A stretch of 57,430 nt of DNA from an uncultured Pelagibacteraceae bacterium. Its GTDB lineage: Bacteria; Pseudomonadota; Alphaproteobacteria; Pelagibacterales; Pelagibacteraceae. The notes beneath the pieces are model-generated. The model saw only the letters and a list, made by a program, of their open reading frames with translations. It was not told where the DNA came from and made no database searches. Each line of letters starts with the position of its first letter. The first letter of the stretch is position 1. Positions 44,154 to 54,458 of this stretch are shown here, piece after piece. The DNA lies in assembly GCA_902551445.1 (NCBI GenBank), contig CACDDB010000002.1, positions 1-57,430 on the forward strand, read 5' to 3'. Both the position numbers and the translations under genes were made by a program.

Positions 44154-44203
44154 AAATCATATTAGTCTTAAAATTGCTCTATTTGTATATCTAAACTATC
44201 TAA

Positions 44204-46492
44204 ATGAAAAAAACAAAAATTGATCATTACACAGACAAAGAAGCTTTAGATTTTCATAATACTAATAAATCAGGCAAGATTGAGATTATATCATCTAAAC
44301 CTATGACAACTAAAAGAGATTTAGCTTTAGCTTATTCGCCTGGTGTTGCAGCTCCAGTTAGAGAAATATCAAAAAATCCTGATGCAGCTTATGATTACAC
44401 AACTAAAGGAAATTTGGTAGCTGTAATTAGTAATGGTTCTGCAGTTTTAGGAATGGGAAATTTGGGTGCACTAGCTTCAAAACCAGTTATGGAAGGAAAA
44501 GCGGTTTTATTTAAAAGATTTGCAGACATAAACTCTATAGATATTGAAATTGATTCATCAGACCCAGATGAAATTATAAAAAGTATAAAAAATATTGCTA
44601 ATAGTTTTGGAGGAATAAATTTAGAAGATATTGCAGCGCCTGATTGTTTTGTAATTGAAGAAAAGTTAAAAAAAATATTAGATATACCTGTATTTCATGA
44701 TGATCAGCATGGTACTGCTATAATAACAAATGCAGCATTGATTAATGCGCTAGATATATCAAAAAAATCAATAAAAAGAATTAAGGTAGTAATAAATGGA
44801 GCTGGGGCATCAGCTATAGCCTGTGCGAATTTACTAAAAAAAACGGGAGTACCTCAAAAAAATATAGTAATGCTTGATAGCAAGGGTGTCCTGTATAGAG
44901 GTAGAGATAATTTAAATCAGTGGAAGTCTGCTTATGCAATTGAAACAAAAAACAGAACTTTAGAAGAGGTAATAAAAGATGCTGATGTTTTTTTAGGTTT
45001 ATCTTCTAAAAGTATTTTATCAAAAAAAATGGTAAAAAAAATGGCAAAAAATCCAATTATTTTTGCTTGTGCAAATCCAGACCCTGAAATTACACCTGAA
45101 GAAGTTGAAGATGTCCGTGGCGATGCAATTATAGCAACTGGAAGATCTGACTATCCAAATCAGGTAAATAATTTAATTGGTTTTCCATATATTTTTAGAG
45201 GAGCATTAGACGTAAGAGCTAAAACAATTAATGAGGAAATGAAGATGGCAGCCGCAAATGCAATAGCAGCTCTTGCAAGGGAAGATGTTCCAGATGAAGT
45301 TGTCGCAGCAATGGGTGGGGAAAGACCTAAATATGGAAAAGAATATATTATTCCCTCAACTTTTGATCCAAGGTTAATTGTTGAAATACCAGTAGCAGTA
45401 GCAAAAGCAGCTATTAAAAGTGGTGTAGCAAGGATAAAAATAAAAGACTTTGAAGTTTACAGAGAACAACTGAAACAAAGACTTGATCCTTCGGTTACGA
45501 TTATGCAGGGTATAAATAATCAAATTAAAAAAAATAATAGAAAAATTGTTTTTGCAGATGGGGAAGATGAAAATACTTTAAAGGCTGCAATCGCATTTAA
45601 AAATAGTAAACTAGGAACTCCAATACTAGTAGGTAAAAAAGAAAAAATTAAAGAGCAGCTTAAAAATATTGGGTATAGTGAAAACTTTGAAATTGAAATT
45701 ACAAATTCTACTGACAAAATAAAGCGAGATAAATATTCAAAATTTTTGTTTAAAAGATTACAACGAAAAGAGGGTTTGTTAGAAAGAGATTGTGATAGAA
45801 TGATAAGGAATGACAGAGTCATTTGGACATCGTGTATGGTGTCATGTGGGGATGCTGATGGTGCAGTAACTGGTAATACAAGAAAATATGCAGCCTCATT
45901 GGAAAAAGTGAGCAAAGTTGTTGACTCCAGACCAGGTGAAATAATGTTTGGTCTAAATATGATAGTAAATAGAGGTAAAACTGTATTTATAGGTGATACA
46001 AGTGTACATGAATATCCAAATGCAAATCAACTTGCTGAAATAGCAATTTCATCTGCACGGGTTGTAAGATTGTTTGGTTTTGATCCAAAAGTTGCTTTTG
46101 TTTCTCATTCAACTTTTGGTCAACCTGCAACAAGCAGAACCAAACATATAAGAGATGCTGTAGAAATTTTACACGATAAAAAAGTAGATTTTCAATTCGA
46201 CGGTGATATGCAACCAGATGTAGCTCTTAATCAAGAATATAAAGAACTTTACTCGTTTTCTGGAATAGTAGGAAATGCAAATATATTAATTATGCCTGGA
46301 CAACATAGTGCAGCTATATCTTACAAAATGATGAAGGAATTAGGTGGGGCAAAAGTAATAGGACCATTATTAATTGGTTTAGGCCAACCAATTGAAATTG
46401 CGCCCCTCAGGTCATCAACCTCAGATATTTTAAATTTAGCATCTGTTGCTGCTTATTCTGCTGGGGTTGTTAATTATAATAAAAAAAATTAA
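44204..46492 (+). CDS. maeB: NADP-dependent malic enzyme with C-terminal phosphotransacetylase-like domain
   Basis: AYSPGVAAPVREI, FHDDQHGTAIITNAAL, ATGRSDYPNQVNN; PTA-like C-terminal half. Confidence 0.96.
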   Translation: MKKTKIDHYTDKEALDFHNTNKSGKIEIISSKPMTTKRDLALAYSPGVAAPVREISKNPDAAYDYTTKGNLVAVISNGSAVLGMGNLGALASKPVMEGKAVLFKRFADINSIDIEIDSSDPDEIIKSIKNIANSFGGINLEDIAAPDCFVIEEKLKKILDIPVFHDDQHGTAIITNAALINALDISKKSIKRIKVVINGAGASAIACANLLKKTGVPQKNIVMLDSKGVLYRGRDNLNQWKSAYAIETKNRTLEEVIKDADVFLGLSSKSILSKKMVKKMAKNPIIFACANPDPEITPEEVEDVRGDAIIATGRSDYPNQVNNLIGFPYIFRGALDVRAKTINEEMKMAAANAIAALAREDVPDEVVAAMGGERPKYGKEYIIPSTFDPRLIVEIPVAVAKAAIKSGVARIKIKDFEVYREQLKQRLDPSVTIMQGINNQIKKNNRKIVFADGEDENTLKAAIAFKNSKLGTPILVGKKEKIKEQLKNIGYSENFEIEITNSTDKIKRDKYSKFLFKRLQRKEGLLERDCDRMIRNDRVIWTSCMVSCGDADGAVTGNTRKYAASLEKVSKVVDSRPGEIMFGLNMIVNRGKTVFIGDTSVHEYPNANQLAEIAISSARVVRLFGFDPKVAFVSHSTFGQPATSRTKHIRDAVEILHDKKVDFQFDGDMQPDVALNQEYKELYSFSGIVGNANILIMPGQHSAAISYKMMKELGGAKVIGPLLIGLGQPIEIAPLRSSTSDILNLASVAAYSAGVVNYNKKN

Positions 46493-47082
46493 TTTTTTTG
46501 AATTCTTAAATCTTCTAATAAAAGAACACTAGCAATAACATCTTCTACATCTAGTATCTCTTTCGCTTCTTCGATAACTTCAGATCTCTCTTCTGAACTT
46601 CTTGCGATTCCATAGATGTATATTTTTTTTTTATATGTATCAATATTATAATTTGCAGCCTTAATATTTTTATTAAATATCAAAGCGGATCTAAGTTGCG
46701 AAGTAATTAAAATATCTTTAGCAGATTGTTTAAAGTTAAATTCTTCTTTTATTTTAACATCATTTCTAACTGATCTTACTCCCTTTGTTTCCCATGCTAA
46801 TTTAGTTATTTTTAACTTTTCTTCTGGATTATTAACTTTTCCTGTAATAAAAATCCTTCCATCTAGAACTTTAGTTTTTACAGATAAAAAATAGCTCTTG
46901 TTCATTTTTAATAATCTTCCATCTAAATTTTTATCCATAATTGAATCATCAATTTGTGTTCCTAAGGTTCTTGGATCTAAAGCAATACTAACACCAGTTC
47001 CAAAAACTCCTTTTGAAGATGTTCCAACACATCCATTAATAAATACTAGTAGTAAAATAAAAAAATATAATTTAATTTTCAT
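46489..47082 (-). CDS. BON-domain lipoprotein
   Basis: Lipobox FINGC; two BON-like repeats (FITGKVNNPEEKLKITKLAWETKGVRSVRNDV; IYIYGIARSSEERSEVIEEAKEILDVEDVIASV). Confidence 0.88.
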   Translation of the reverse strand: MKIKLYFFILLLVFINGCVGTSSKGVFGTGVSIALDPRTLGTQIDDSIMDKNLDGRLLKMNKSYFLSVKTKVLDGRIFITGKVNNPEEKLKITKLAWETKGVRSVRNDVKIKEEFNFKQSAKDILITSQLRSALIFNKNIKAANYNIDTYKKKIYIYGIARSSEERSEVIEEAKEILDVEDVIASVLLLEDLRIQKN

Positions 47083-47929
47083 TCTTTAAAGATAGACAAT
47101 AGTTGTAAACTTCTTTTTTTGAAACATTTTTTTCTTCAACAATGATATCAACAATATCTTTTATACTTAATTTATTTATTAATTTTTTTATTTTTTCTTT
47201 ATTTGATTCGCTCAATTTATTAATTTTTTTTTGATCTATTTTTTTTTCTGAAATTACAATAGTTAATTCTCCTTTTAAAGAGTCTTTAAATTCTTGCAAA
47301 TCTTCAATACTACTTCTTATATATTCTTCAAAATATTTTGAAATTTCTCTACAAATAATTACATTTCTTTTTTTAAAATATTTTTTAATTGGATGAATTA
47401 TATTATTAATTTTTTTTGTAGAAATAAAAAATACAATAGAGCAGTCTAATTTTGATAATGTATTTAAATCTTTATCGATAGCAGATTTTTTTTCTGGTAA
47501 AAATCCATGAAAATAGTACTTATCAGAAAATCCACTTATTGAAACTGCGGCTGTAACAGCAGAAGGACCTGGAACCGAAAATATGCTAATATTATTTTTA
47601 ACACACTCTTCGATTAATCTCCTGCCAGGATCAGATATTGCTGGCGTTCCAGCGTCTGATATAATTGATAAAATTTTGTTTGAATTTAAAAGATGTATAA
47701 TTTTTTTTAGATTTTTTTTTTCATTAAATTTATGATTAGGAATTAATTTTGATTTTATGTTAAAATTCGAAAGCAGTTTACCTGATACTCTAGTGTCTTC
47801 ACATAAAATAAAATCTGAATTTTTCAATGTCTCTAATGCTCTATATGATATATCTTTCAAATTACCTATAGGTGTAGCAACAATATATAAACCTTTTGTA
47901 ATCTTATTTTTGTCAATATCTATGTGCAT
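47072..47929 (-). CDS. rsmI: 16S rRNA 2'-O-methyltransferase RsmI
   Basis: LYIVATPIGNLKDISYRALETL, SDAGTPAISDPG; start trimmed to MHIDIDKNK. Confidence 0.95.
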   Translation of the reverse strand: MHIDIDKNKITKGLYIVATPIGNLKDISYRALETLKNSDFILCEDTRVSGKLLSNFNIKSKLIPNHKFNEKKNLKKIIHLLNSNKILSIISDAGTPAISDPGRRLIEECVKNNISIFSVPGPSAVTAAVSISGFSDKYYFHGFLPEKKSAIDKDLNTLSKLDCSIVFFISTKKINNIIHPIKKYFKKRNVIICREISKYFEEYIRSSIEDLQEFKDSLKGELTIVISEKKIDQKKINKLSESNKEKIKKLINKLSIKDIVDIIVEEKNVSKKEVYNYCLSLKNEN

Positions 47930-47960
47930 TAATTTAAAGAAGTATAATAATACAATAAAA

Positions 47961-49113
47961 ATGAAAACTTTAATTAAATATATATTTTTATTATTTTTGA
48001 TTCTTTTTTCTTTTAATAAGAAGGTTTTTTCAGAAGAAAGTATAAAAATTGGACTAATTGTTCCTTTAACTGGTGAATATAAAGAAATTGGAGAATCAAT
48101 AGTTAAAGCAACAAGATTAGCAGTAAATAAAATTAATGATTCCAAAATTGAAATTTTTCCAGGAGATACAAAAGCAGATCCAAATACTACTTTGGAAGTA
48201 GCTCAAAAACTTTATGAAAACGGAATTAAAATAATCATAGGACCTGTTTTTAATGAAAACTTAATTCATTTAAATAAATTAGAAAATGTAATTTTTTTGT
48301 CATTAACAAATAAACTAATTAATAATCCAAAAAACGTCATTAGTACTGGTATAAACGCAGTTTCACAGATTAAAACAATAAAAAAATATTTAAATCAAAA
48401 TGAAATAGAAAAAACAGTTTTTATGATTCCAAATTCTGAAATTAAATATGAAATTGACAAAGCTATTTTACAAACCAAAATTAAATTAAAAGAAAAATTT
48501 ATTTATGACACAGATCCAACTATTTTAACTTCTCAAATAGAAGATTTAACATATTACGAAATAAGAAAACAAAATCTCGAGGATGAAATTTTAAGATTAC
48601 AGAATTCTAACGAAGAAGGTAATGAAAAAAAAATAGAAACGTTAAAAAAAAAGAGATACTTTGGGAGGAATAAATTTTGACTCGGTTATTATTGCAGATT
48701 TTGATGAAAGCTTAAAAAGTGTAGCTACATCATTACTGTACACTGATGTTACTCCTAAAAGAATTCATTACATATGTTTAAACCAATGGTTTGATAAATC
48801 TTTGCTAAAAGAAGAAAATATTCAACCAATATATTTTCCATCAATAAATAAAAAAAATTATGATAAGTTTATCAAAGAATATAACAAAATATACGGAAAA
48901 CATCCTAATCAACTATCATTTTTAAGTTATGACTTGATTGGTCTTGTTTATTATTTAATCTATAAAAATGATTTTATAATTGACAATAAAATATTTTATA
49001 AAAAAAACAAATTTAAAGGAAAGATAGGAATTTTTGAAATTAGTGAAAATAAAATTACCCATAGTTTAAATTTTTACTCTGTTGAGAATAAAAAATTTAA
49101 AGAAATTTTTTAA
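47961..49113 (+). pseudogene. Penicillin-binding-protein activator (LpoA/LppC-like substrate-binding fold), interrupted by one frameshift
   Basis: Signal peptide MKTLIKYIFLLFLILFSF; IKIGLIVPLTGEYKEIGESI; frame switches at the A9 run near 48643-48652 and continues as KKRDTLGGINFDSVIIADFDE. Confidence 0.8.
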
Positions 49114-49701
49114 TTTTTTTATAAGCATTCATCCTGTGGTCAATTTTATATTTTTGAAATGGATTCATTTGACCAAAAGTTAGCTTTTTTCCCAATGGAA
49201 TAAAAATTGGATCATATCCAAATCCTTTAGATCCCTTTTTTTTTGTTGATATAGTTCCCTCTATTTTTCCAAGCCTTGAAACAGTTTTGCCATTTGGCCA
49301 GCAAATAGTAAGTGCACAAACAAATCTAGCTCTTATTTTTTTTTTTAATCCAATTTTTATCTATTTTTTTTAATTCATTGAAGACTTTGTGTATCGCTAA
49401 ATTAAAATCTTTTTTTTTTCCTCCCCATCTAGCAGAATAAATACCAGGTAATTTATTAAGTTTATTTATTTCTAAGCCTGAATCGTCAGCTATACATATT
49501 TTGCCAGTTTTTTTTGAGAAATATTTAGCTTTTAATATAGAATTTTTTTTTAAATGTTATTCCATTTTCCTTTGGACTCTTAATTTTAAACTTTTTATTT
49601 AAAATAACTTTAATGTTTTTAGGCAACAAACGTTTAATTTCCTTTATTTTTCCTCGATTATTTGACCCTATAAATATTTCTAATATTTTTTTTTTTTTCA
49701 T
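49097..49701 (-). pseudogene. rdgB: XTP/dITP diphosphatase (RdgB/HAM1), interrupted by three poly-A frameshifts
   Basis: Reading across frames: MKKKKILEIFIGSNNRGKIKEIKRLLP.../ILKAKYFSKKTGKICIADDSGLEINKLNKLPGIYSARWGG/...DFNLAIHKVFNELKKIDKNWI/...RARFVCALTICWPNGKTVSRLGKIEGTI...GFGYDPIFIPLGKKLTFGQM...DHRMNA; not in ORF track. Confidence 0.88.
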
Positions 49702-49737
49702 CTAGTATTTTTTGATTTTCATACCATATAGGATGAT

Positions 49738-50367
49738 ATGGAAAAAGAAGAAACACATAAGACAAACAATGAAAACTTCGATAAATCTAAAACATCTGAA
49801 ATTAATGAAAAAAATGAAGAGAAAAAAAAAGAACTAAGTCCAGAAGAAAAAATAAAAGAATTAGAAGATAAGTTAACTAGATCTTTGGCTGAAATGGAAA
49901 ATCAAAGAAGAAGATATGAAAAAGAAAAAGAAGAAGCTTTTGAATATGGTGGATTTTCATTCGCAAAAGAGGCATTAAATTTAATTGATAATCTTGAAAG
50001 ATCAAAGCAATCTTTAGATAATGATGAAACTTTAAAAAAAAGTGAGGCACTTAAAAAAATTTCAGACCATCTTGAAATAATATACAAAGATACTTTAAAT
50101 ATATTCAACAAAAATAATATTAATATTATTAAATCAATTAATGAAAAGCTTGACCCTAACTTTCATCAGGCAATGATGGAAATAGAAGACGATAGCAAAG
50201 AACCCGGCACAATAGTACAAGAAATACAAAAAGGATTTATGATAAAAGACAGATTGCTAAGACCGTCTTTAGTAGCGGTTTCAAAAAAAAGCTCCAAAAG
50301 TAGTGAGGAAAATAAATTAGACGACAAAAAAACCGAAGAAAAACAAGAAAAAAAGGATAAAAATTAA
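49738..50367 (+). CDS. grpE: Nucleotide exchange factor GrpE
   Basis: RSLAEMENQRRRYEKEKEEAFEYGGFSFAKEALNLIDNLERS, adjacent to dnaK. Confidence 0.95.
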   Translation: MEKEETHKTNNENFDKSKTSEINEKNEEKKKELSPEEKIKELEDKLTRSLAEMENQRRRYEKEKEEAFEYGGFSFAKEALNLIDNLERSKQSLDNDETLKKSEALKKISDHLEIIYKDTLNIFNKNNINIIKSINEKLDPNFHQAMMEIEDDSKEPGTIVQEIQKGFMIKDRLLRPSLVAVSKKSSKSSEENKLDDKKTEEKQEKKDKN

Positions 50368-50428
50368 TTGGTGTGGCAACTTGTACTATAAAAAATAACA
50401 CCTATATAAGATCTCTGATCGTAAAATT

Positions 50429-52357
50429 ATGAGCAAAGTAATAGGTATAGATTTAGGTACAACTAATTCATGTGTAGCAGTCATGGAAGGTACACAGGCA
50501 AAAGTTTTAGAAAACGCCGAAGGTGCGAGAACAACACCTTCTGTTGTTGCTTTTACTGATACTGATGAAAAACTTATTGGACAACCTGCAAAAAGACAGG
50601 CTGTAACTAATCCAGAAAATACAATATTTGCCACCAAAAGACTAATTGGAAGAAATTTTGACGATCCAACAGTTAAAAAGGATATCCAAACAGCACCTTT
50701 TAAAATAGTTAACTCTGAAAAAGGTGATGCTTGGATAGAAGCAAAAGGTCAGAAATATTCACCTTCGCAAATTTCAGCTTTTGTTTTACAAAAAATGAAA
50801 GAAACAGCTGAAAAATACTTAGGACAAGAAGTAAGCAAGGCGGTAATAACAGTGCCAGCCTATTTTAATGACGCTCAAAGACAAGCAACAAAAGATGCAG
50901 GAAAGATTGCTGGACTAGAAGTTTTAAGAATTATAAATGAACCAACTGCAGCTTCTTTGGCTTACGGTTTAGACAAAAAGGTAAATAAAAAAATTGCTGT
51001 TTATGACTTGGGTGGTGGTACTTTTGATGTTTCTATACTTGAGTTAGGTGACGGTGTATTTGAAGTTAAATCTACAAACGGTGATACTTTCTTAGGAGGG
51101 GAAGATTTTGACAACACAATAGTTGAATATCTATTAAGTGAATTTAAAAAAGAAAGTGGTATCGATTTAAAATCAGATAAATTAGCATTACAAAGATTAA
51201 AAGAAGCTGCTGAAAAAGCTAAAATTGAATTATCTTCTGCTACACAAACCGAAATAAACCTTCCTTTTATAACAGCAGATAAAACAGGTCCAAAACATAT
51301 AAATTTAAAAATGACTAGAGCAAAGTTAGAAGCTTTAGTAGAAGATTTAATTTCTAGAACCATACCTCCCTGTAAAACTGCATTAAAAGATGCTGGATTA
51401 TCAGCAGGAGATATTAATGAAGTAGTTTTGGTAGGTGGAATGACAAGAATGCCAAAAGTAATGGAAGAAGTTAAAAACTTTTTTGGGAAAGAACCTAACA
51501 AATCAGTAAACCCTGATGAGGTAGTAGCAATGGGAGCAGCTATTCAAGCAGGAGTGCTACAAGGTGATGTTAAAGACGTATTACTTTTAGATGTTACTCC
51601 TCTTTCTCTAGGTATAGAGACTTTGGGTGGAGTTTCTACTAAACTAATTGATAAAAACACAACAATACCAACTAAAAAAAGCCAAGTATTTTCAACAGCT
51701 GAAGATAATCAACCAGCTGTTTCTATAAGAGTTTTACAAGGTGAAAGAGAGATGGCTGCTGATAATAAAATATTAGGAAACTTTGAATTAGTAGGAATAG
51801 CACCGGCGCCTAGAGGCGTTCCTCAAATTGAAGTAACTTTTGATATAGACGCAAATGGTATTGTTAATGTTTCTGCAAAAGACAAAGGAACCGGTAAAGA
51901 ACAAAAAATTCAAATTCAAGCTTCAGGTGGTCTAAGTGAAGAAGAAATAAATAAAATGGTTAAAGAAGCAGAATCAAATAAGGAAGCTGACAAGAAAAAA
52001 AGGGATGCCGTAGACTCAAGAAACCAAGCAGATACTTTATTACATTCAACAGAAAAGAATTTAAAAGACCATGGTAGCAAAATTTCTGATGCGGATAAAA
52101 AAGCTATCGAAACAGCATCTTCCAATTTAAGAAACTCATTAAAAGGAACTGATATAGAGGATATTAAAAAGAAAACTCAAGAATTAGTTCAAGCATCAAT
52201 GAAAATGGGTGAAGCAATTTATAAATCCCAACAAAATGCTAAACCAGGCGATACAGCAAAAGATAAAAAACAAGAAGGTAAAAAAGACGATAACGTTGTT
52301 GATGCAGACTTTGAAGAAGTAAAAGATAAAGACGAAAATAAAGAAAAAAGCGCCTAA
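50429..52357 (+). CDS. dnaK: Chaperone DnaK
   Basis: [41 protein letters not shown]. Confidence 0.99.
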   Translation: MSKVIGIDLGTTNSCVAVMEGTQAKVLENAEGARTTPSVVAFTDTDEKLIGQPAKRQAVTNPENTIFATKRLIGRNFDDPTVKKDIQTAPFKIVNSEKGDAWIEAKGQKYSPSQISAFVLQKMKETAEKYLGQEVSKAVITVPAYFNDAQRQATKDAGKIAGLEVLRIINEPTAASLAYGLDKKVNKKIAVYDLGGGTFDVSILELGDGVFEVKSTNGDTFLGGEDFDNTIVEYLLSEFKKESGIDLKSDKLALQRLKEAAEKAKIELSSATQTEINLPFITADKTGPKHINLKMTRAKLEALVEDLISRTIPPCKTALKDAGLSAGDINEVVLVGGMTRMPKVMEEVKNFFGKEPNKSVNPDEVVAMGAAIQAGVLQGDVKDVLLLDVTPLSLGIETLGGVSTKLIDKNTTIPTKKSQVFSTAEDNQPAVSIRVLQGEREMAADNKILGNFELVGIAPAPRGVPQIEVTFDIDANGIVNVSAKDKGTGKEQKIQIQASGGLSEEEINKMVKEAESNKEADKKKRDAVDSRNQADTLLHSTEKNLKDHGSKISDADKKAIETASSNLRNSLKGTDIEDIKKKTQELVQASMKMGEAIYKSQQNAKPGDTAKDKKQEGKKDDNVVDADFEEVKDKDENKEKSA

Positions 52358-52386
52358 GCTAACAACAATTTGTCTACAAATTAGTT

Positions 52387-53511
52387 ATGGCAAAAAGAGA
52401 TTACTATGATGTTTTGGGCGTTAGTAAAAGTTCAACTCCAGATCAAATAAAGTCAGCATACAGAAAACTAGCAGTAAAATATCATCCTGACAAAAATAAA
52501 GGTGATAAAGCAGCAGAAGAAAAATTTAAAGAAGCATCTGAAGCTTATCACGTTTTATCCAATGCAGAAAGAAAACAAAATTATGATAACTTTGGACATG
52601 CTGCATTCGAAAACAGTGGTGGTGGAAGAGGTGGTTTTGGAAATTTCGATTTTTCTAGTCATTTTTCAGATATTTTTGAAGATTTTTTTGGTGAAGGATT
52701 TGGTGGTGGAAGAAGAAGTAGAAGATCAAACAATAGAGGATCTGATCTTAGATATGATTTATCAATCACTTTAGAAGAAGCTTATACTGGAAAAAAACAG
52801 GATATTAAATTTTCAACTTCCGAAAAATGTAATACATGTAAAGGAAGCGGATCTAAACCTGGTCATGATGTGGGGTCATGTTCAATGTGTGGAGGACATG
52901 GACAGGTAAGATCAAACCAAGGTTTTTTTACTGTACAACAAACTTGTCCTCAATGCTCAGGAACAGGGGAAGAAATTACTAACCCATGTTCTGCTTGTGG
53001 AGGACAAGGAAAAAAACAAGCGTCAAAAAGGCTTTCAGTTTCAATACCAAAAGGGGTAGACGATGGTACAAGAATAAGGCTTGCTGGTAAGGGAGAAGCA
53101 GGGTCTAGAGGTGCTGGAAACGGAGATCTATATTTATTCATTAATATTTATTCACATGAATTATTTAAAAGGTCAGAAGAAAATTTATTTTTTGAGTGTC
53201 CAATTTCTATTGCAGATGCAGCACTAGGCACAGCCATAGAAATTCCAACAATAGATGGAGGAAAAGCAAAAATTAAAATTCCATCCGGAACACAAAGTGG
53301 GAAACAGTTTAGGTTGAAAGGTAAAGGAATGCCCCATATGCGCGGAAGCGGAGCTGGTGACCTTTATGTACAGGTAAATACAGAAGTACCAATTTCTCTA
53401 AATAGAGAACAAAAAGAATTGCTTGAAAAATTTAGAGAAATTGAAAACGAAAAATCAAACCCTAGCATTAAACAATTCTTTCAAAAAGCAAAGAGTTTTT
53501 GGAAAAATTAA
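52387..53511 (+). CDS. dnaJ: Chaperone DnaJ
   Basis: J domain with HPD, four CxxCxGxG-type zinc motifs. Confidence 0.98.
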   Translation: MAKRDYYDVLGVSKSSTPDQIKSAYRKLAVKYHPDKNKGDKAAEEKFKEASEAYHVLSNAERKQNYDNFGHAAFENSGGGRGGFGNFDFSSHFSDIFEDFFGEGFGGGRRSRRSNNRGSDLRYDLSITLEEAYTGKKQDIKFSTSEKCNTCKGSGSKPGHDVGSCSMCGGHGQVRSNQGFFTVQQTCPQCSGTGEEITNPCSACGGQGKKQASKRLSVSIPKGVDDGTRIRLAGKGEAGSRGAGNGDLYLFINIYSHELFKRSEENLFFECPISIADAALGTAIEIPTIDGGKAKIKIPSGTQSGKQFRLKGKGMPHMRGSGAGDLYVQVNTEVPISLNREQKELLEKFREIENEKSNPSIKQFFQKAKSFWKN

Positions 53512-53514
53512 AAA

Positions 53515-53685
53515 ATGGGTCTAGAAGAGATTGTTCCAGCAATTTTTTTAATTGCTGTTTTAATATTGGTTCTTCCTGAGTTTCTTAAAACAAACTCAAA
53601 ATTAAAGAGATTTTTAAAAAATTTAGCCATTTGGGCTATAATTGTTTTGGCTGTTGTGATAGCTTCACTTCTTATCTTAAAATGA
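53515..53685 (+). CDS. Small two-TM membrane protein, 56 aa (MGLEEIVPAIFLIAVLILVLPEFLKTNSKLKRFLKNLAIWAIIVLAVVIASLLILK)
   Basis: ATG 3 bp after dnaJ stop; TGA overlaps dapB ATG (ATGA); not in ORF track. Confidence 0.8.
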   Translation: MGLEEIVPAIFLIAVLILVLPEFLKTNSKLKRFLKNLAIWAIIVLAVVIASLLILK

Positions 53686-54458
53686 AAAAAATTAATTTAG
53701 CTATAACTGGATGTATGGGAAGAATGGGCCAACAGATTATTAAATCTGCTAGATCAGATAAAAATTTCAATATAGTGGCTCTTACAGAGAATAGAATTAT
53801 TAATAAAAAAATTGGTGGTATTAAACCTGGTCTTAATACAGAACAAACCTTTAAAAAAGCTAATTTAATAATAGATTTCACCATTCCCAAATGCACGTTT
53901 GAAGTTTTAAAAATTGCAGCAAAACTTAAAAAAAGAGTAGTTATAGGAACTACTGGATTTTCTAAAAAAGAAGAGAATTTGATTAAAAAATATGCAAAAA
54001 AAATACCCATATTAAGAGCTGGAAATATGAGTTTGGGTATTAACTTATTAATGTATTTAACTGAAATTGCATCGAAATCTCTTGGAAATAATTTTTTAAG
54101 TAAAGTTTTTGAAATCCATCATAAACATAAAAAAGATCATCCTTCAGGAACTGCTTTAATGCTTGGAAAAGGTATATCTGATGGAAAGAAAAAAGACTTT
54201 TACAAATTAATGGGTAAAAAATATTTAAACAAAAAATCTTTTCCTTATGGAAAAAAAATTAATTTTAATTCATTAAGAAAAGGCGAAGTTGTTGGAGAAC
54301 ATGAAGTAAGTTTCTCAAGTGGTAAAGAAATAATTACATTAAATCACGAAGCATTTGATAGAGCCCTTTATTCCGAAGGAGCATTCACAGCGGCTAAATG
54401 GTTAATGAATAAAAAACCTGGACTATATTCAATGAGAGATGTTTTGAATTTTAAATGA
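53682..54458 (+). CDS. dapB: 4-hydroxy-tetrahydrodipicolinate reductase
   Basis: GCMGRMGQQI, EIHHKHKKDHPSGTAL; start trimmed to MKKINLAITG. Confidence 0.96.
   Translation: MKKINLAITGCMGRMGQQIIKSARSDKNFNIVALTENRIINKKIGGIKPGLNTEQTFKKANLIIDFTIPKCTFEVLKIAAKLKKRVVIGTTGFSKKEENLIKKYAKKIPILRAGNMSLGINLLMYLTEIASKSLGNNFLSKVFEIHHKHKKDHPSGTALMLGKGISDGKKKDFYKLMGKKYLNKKSFPYGKKINFNSLRKGEVVGEHEVSFSSGKEIITLNHEAFDRALYSEGAFTAAKWLMNKKPGLYSMRDVLNFK

Noticed and set aside
47757-47960. N-terminal extension of the lpoA-like ORF before 47961
   Set aside because: A clean signal peptide begins at 47961; the upstream part is antisense to rsmI
47072-48145. Extended RsmI ORF start at 48145
   Set aside because: The RsmI domain begins right after MHIDIDKNK (47929); the upstream part is antisense to the lpoA-like signal-peptide region
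51001-51501. 166-aa minus-strand ORF opposite dnaK
   Set aside because: Antisense to the most conserved part of dnaK; long antisense ORFs over hsp70 genes are a known coding-strand artefact; no independent motif
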